Assembly (NCBI RefSeq): GCF_014647195.1
Contig: NZ_BMOS01000006.1
Coordinates: 1 to 64,000, forward strand
Source of the DNA: Oceanobacillus indicireducens
Lineage (GTDB): Bacteria; Bacillota; Bacilli; Bacillales; Amphibacillaceae
Length of the DNA: 64,000 bases
Direction of reading: 5' to 3'
Below are positions 61,034 through 64,000 of the stretch, in pieces. The translations under genes and the position numbers were made by a program. How positions within the stretch are numbered: position 1 is the stretch's first letter; every line of letters starts with the position of its first letter. The notes beneath the pieces are model-generated. The model was not told the DNA's origin. It did no database searches and saw only the letters and a list, made by a program, of their open reading frames with translations.

Positions 61034-62749
61034 TTATTCATCATTTCCCCGATAGCGCGCATATGACAGTGAATTCCAAGTGCGATAATCCAGCTGTTCC
61101 TTCTCTATTGGAGTTGACAGATCGTCGAAAATCCTTCGAGCAACCTCCAGTTCTTTTTCCGCTTCCTGTTTATCTTGATACATAAACTCATCTGTTGTGG
61201 TATCCGGTGCTTGATCCACTTTCTCTTCCAAGTTCTGCACAACCATCTCCTGATGGCGATGGATTGTTTCCCTTGCCTCCGTCACCCAATCGTCCTGGGC
61301 GGAGCGATTCATATCCGTTACATAAGTGAACTCATCATAGATATCCCGATATACTCGGTCCGCGTTCTCCCGTACATCCCGGATGACTCCCACTAAATCA
61401 GCAATCGTCAGCTGCTCAGGTTCTAATTCTTCAGTACGCTTAGCACCGCCAAGTCGCTCATGTTTTAAATAAAATGGGAAAATGCTCTTAATCGTCTTCC
61501 CAACCGGATTGATTGCCATTTGGTTCTCATCCATTCCTTTTGGCTGAATCCCCTGCATCGCAATACGGGCCGATTCCGGTCGGACGATTTCCTTCGGTGG
61601 TAACACCCCATACCGCAGCAGTTCACGAATTCCTGTCCCGGAAATGTTAATCCGATATTTCCCTTCATGCGGGCAAGTATATTCAGTTGCAGCACTGTCA
61701 CAGCGCGTGCAATAGAACACTTCTTGAAAGAGCCGCACATCAATCCCTAATTCCTCTGGTTTAAATGTGTCAAAAATTGTATGGGCTGCATACTTATCAT
61801 AAAAATCGCCAATCCCCGCATGGTCCCTGCCAATTAATGCATGTGTACAGCCATAATTTTTCATAATTAACGCATGAAGAACCGCCTCGCGGGGACCTGC
61901 AAAAATATAAGTTACTCGAAGTGGTGCAAGAATTGTTCTTTCTTTCGGATAATACGTTTCTAAAACACTGCGATATGCAAGCATCCGGAATTCGTGACGG
62001 GTATATTCACGTTTTGCCATTTCGACAAGCGGCTGGACAAATAAACCGTCAAGCTCCTCGAGTGCGTTCCGGTGGATGTATTCATGTCCCCGGTGTAAAG
62101 GGTTCGCCCCTGTAATAAATCCTCCGACAGTATTAAACTTCTTCTCCTCATAAAATAGTTTCCATGTATCTTTTGGCTCCATGCGAATTCCTTCAAACGG
62201 ACCCCAATGTACCCGGCGCAGTAATTGAATCGGACCTCCAAGCGCCGTATCCCCCATTCTCCGGTAAATCGCATCTACACCTGGGTGGCTTCTGTCCGTC
62301 GTATCAAATAAATGCAACGCCCGAAATTCACGGTCATATTCAAAGATGTCCTCAATTTTAAGTATTGCTACTGCTTCTTTTGTGTGGTCTGCTAATGCTA
62401 TTTCATCGCCAATATTCAATGATTTGATAATTTCTTTATTTTTATCTCCAATTGGAGCGAAACTTAGCGGAACCGGCCAGACAACCCCATTACTTAATCT
62501 ACCTTCAGTAAGTACAGATTTATAATCCTCTTCACCCATAAACCCTTTGTTTGGTGAGAGTACCCCGGTTGCAATCATCTCTAATGTGATAACTGCTTCC
62601 AAATCAACGACAATCATCGGTAAATGTTTGGCCCTTTCAACCGCATCTGCTAGCGCTTCCCCTGTCAGTACTTGATTTACTAGCTCACCACCATGTGGTT
62701 GTTGCGGATAAGCTGTCATTTTTGTTTGATCCATCACCTTTTGACTCAT
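61034..62749 (-). CDS. ATP sulfurylase-like protein with C-terminal extension
   Basis: 571 residues; ordinary Bacillus Sat is about 380. The N-terminal PUA-like part and the catalytic region are recognisable: GFITGANPLHRGHEYIH near 210-226, GRDHAGIGDFYDKYAA, CTRC...TCPH (zinc-type Cys set) and SGTGIRELL. The usual QTRNPxHRGHE reads ITGANPLHRGHE, so the sulfate/ATP-binding Arg is replaced by Ala. A helical, acidic extension of about 170 residues follows residue 405. Start ATG 62749 after AAGGAGG. It follows the symporter gene on the same strand (66-bp gap). Confidence 0.75.
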   Translation of the reverse strand: MSQKVMDQTKMTAYPQQPHGGELVNQVLTGEALADAVERAKHLPMIVVDLEAVITLEMIATGVLSPNKGFMGEEDYKSVLTEGRLSNGVVWPVPLSFAPIGDKNKEIIKSLNIGDEIALADHTKEAVAILKIEDIFEYDREFRALHLFDTTDRSHPGVDAIYRRMGDTALGGPIQLLRRVHWGPFEGIRMEPKDTWKLFYEEKKFNTVGGFITGANPLHRGHEYIHRNALEELDGLFVQPLVEMAKREYTRHEFRMLAYRSVLETYYPKERTILAPLRVTYIFAGPREAVLHALIMKNYGCTHALIGRDHAGIGDFYDKYAAHTIFDTFKPEELGIDVRLFQEVFYCTRCDSAATEYTCPHEGKYRINISGTGIRELLRYGVLPPKEIVRPESARIAMQGIQPKGMDENQMAINPVGKTIKSIFPFYLKHERLGGAKRTEELEPEQLTIADLVGVIRDVRENADRVYRDIYDEFTYVTDMNRSAQDDWVTEARETIHRHQEMVVQNLEEKVDQAPDTTTDEFMYQDKQEAEKELEVARRIFDDLSTPIEKEQLDYRTWNSLSYARYRGNDE

Positions 62750-62815
62750 CAATCTTCCTCCTTATTTATCTCTATCGTAATAGCTTATGAATAGTTAAAA
62801 ATACTGCCCCTTTAT

Positions 62816-64000
62816 CTAATTCGCATCCCGGTATCCCGTATTCGCTTTAACTTTCACTTCCGCATAACGGGCCGAATTGTATTCTTTTGATAGCAAAGTA
62901 CCTAGAAAACCGGCAAGAAAACCTAGTGGAACACTGATGATTGCCGGATTATCGATAGGGAATATCGGTTCCCCAACAAACAATGCCGCACCTTCCACAG
63001 GTGAAAATACGCTCGGACTCATCGAAACAAGGATGAGTGCAGAAAGTAAACCGGTCAATAAAGCCGATATGGCACCCGCTGTGTTAAAACGTTTCCAATA
63101 TACCGTGTATAAAATAACCGGCAAGTTAGCACTTGCTGCAATACAGAACGCTAAAGAAACAAGGAATGCGACATTTAAATACTGGGCGCCTAATGCAAGT
63201 ACAATAGATAGGACGGATACGGCTAATGATGCATAGCGGGCGGCGAGCATTTGCTCACGATCCGTCACTTTTCCTTTTTTAATAATCTGGCCGTAAATAT
63301 CATGGGCAAAGGCAGATGCTCCAGATAATACAAGACCCGCAACAACCGCTAAGATGGTTGCAAAGGCTACTGCACTAATAAATGCAAATAAAATATTTCC
63401 GCCAATTGCTTGGGCAAGAAGGGGTGCTGCCATATTTCCACCTGGATTCGCTGCTAGAATTGCATCTTGGCCGACAAATGCAGCCGCTCCAAAGCCTAGG
63501 AATAAAGTTAAAATATAAAAGAGACCAATCGTCCAAGTTGCCGTAATTACAGAGCTTCTCGCTGTTTTAGCATCTTTCACCGTGAAAAATCGCATTAAAA
63601 TATGTGGTAAACCTGCAGTTCCAAAGACAAGTGCAATCATTAATGATATTGTGCTTAATGGATCTGTATAAAGCACTCCTGGTTTTAAATAATCTGCCCC
63701 ATGAGATGTCGCTGTCTTTACAGCGGTGAACATAGACGAAATATTGAAGTTGAAATGGAATAACACTAATAAAGAAATAATAAACATTCCCGCCATCAAG
63801 AGGACAGCTTTCGTAATCTGAACCCAGCTCGTTGCAATCATCCCACCGAATAGAACGTAAATCGTCATCATGACCCCGACGATTAGCACAGCAATCCAGT
63901 AATCGATCCCGAACAGCAGTTGAATCAATGCACCTGCACCGACAAGCTGGGCAATCATATAAAACAGGACAATCGTTATCGTACTAAGTGCTGCCGCTCC
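62816..64000 (-). CDS. Sodium:solute symporter, ActP/YwcA type (5' end beyond window)
   Basis: Partial: the frame is open to the right edge, so only the C-terminal 394 codons are present. Ten or more helices. QLVGAGALIQLLFGIDYW, GTAGLPHILMRFFTVKDAK and AFAHDIYG closely resemble acetate permease ActP of the SSS family. It would import acetate or similar monocarboxylates with Na+. In-frame with the sulfurylase-like gene downstream, possibly one operon. Confidence 0.88.
   Translation of the reverse strand, partial: GAAALSTITIVLFYMIAQLVGAGALIQLLFGIDYWIAVLIVGVMMTIYVLFGGMIATSWVQITKAVLLMAGMFIISLLVLFHFNFNISSMFTAVKTATSHGADYLKPGVLYTDPLSTISLMIALVFGTAGLPHILMRFFTVKDAKTARSSVITATWTIGLFYILTLFLGFGAAAFVGQDAILAANPGGNMAAPLLAQAIGGNILFAFISAVAFATILAVVAGLVLSGASAFAHDIYGQIIKKGKVTDREQMLAARYASLAVSVLSIVLALGAQYLNVAFLVSLAFCIAASANLPVILYTVYWKRFNTAGAISALLTGLLSALILVSMSPSVFSPVEGAALFVGEPIFPIDNPAIISVPLGFLAGFLGTLLSKEYNSARYAEVKVKANTGYRDAN

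Overview
The window is a low-GC, spore-forming Bacillaceae chromosome. Gene content and order fit the halotolerant Oceanobacillus/Virgibacillus/Ornithinibacillus group; the genus is an inference. Spore genes are present (gamma-type SASP, PdaA). The left end keeps the B. subtilis order rrn operon - ygzB - perR - bcp (ygaF) - gsaB - ygaD - ygaC - sspE - mutY - yfhP - yfhH - recX. A 2-hydroxyacid dehydrogenase sits between perR and bcp, and some small Bacillus genes such as ygaB are missing.

Layout. 1-400: leader and two tandem promoters of an rRNA operon running off the left edge. 0.4-11 kb: the conserved perR-to-recX block (peroxide stress, haem precursor, DNA repair, sporulation). 11-18 kb: a GNAT gene behind an unusual tRNA-like leader, an XRE regulator, and a GntR-controlled membrane/ABC operon of the YxlEFG type, followed by a 52-bp tandem repeat array. 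17-36 kb, mostly minus strand: MBL-fold secreted protein, CtsR-controlled clpE, acyl-CoA synthetase, pdaA, yuiF-like transporter, yfkD, an amino-acid ABC pair without ATPase, yfkH, a Na+/alanine symporter, SRAP protein, glutaminase and a CAP-domain protein. 36-43 kb: mreBH, a two-gene lysine-degradation operon, a HAD phosphatase and the TldD/TldE protease pair. 43-46 kb: a candidate type I toxin-antitoxin locus, a second 52-bp repeat array, a membrane protein, a decayed gene and a flavin monooxygenase. 46-54 kb: ABC-F protein YfmR, small proteins, a lipoprotein, a kinase-like fusion, a SLAP-domain protein and class I aldolase. 54-58 kb: a second GntR-ABC operon and a MATE pump. 58-64 kb: a stand-alone zinc-type S14, an amidase with a small partner protein, a divergent ATP-sulfurylase-like protein and an ActP-type symporter cut by the right edge.

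The most distinctive content is between the genes. Four dispersed repeat families occur: (R1) a 145-450 bp long-hairpin element in five copies plus two decayed ones, with compensatory base changes between copies and, in the two largest, hairpins with complementary GTCCT/AGGAC loops; (R2) a foldback element ending near 'CCCCACTGAATGAAG'; (R3) REP-like hairpins with TGGGACA/TGTCCCA arms; (R4) a 52-bp quasi-palindromic tandem repeat at two loci. The R1 family, the type I toxin-antitoxin candidate (toxin frame opening at ACG) and the tRNA-shaped leader before the GNAT gene are the best candidates for undescribed biology.

All calls come from reading the sequence and remembered family features. No database search or folding program was run.
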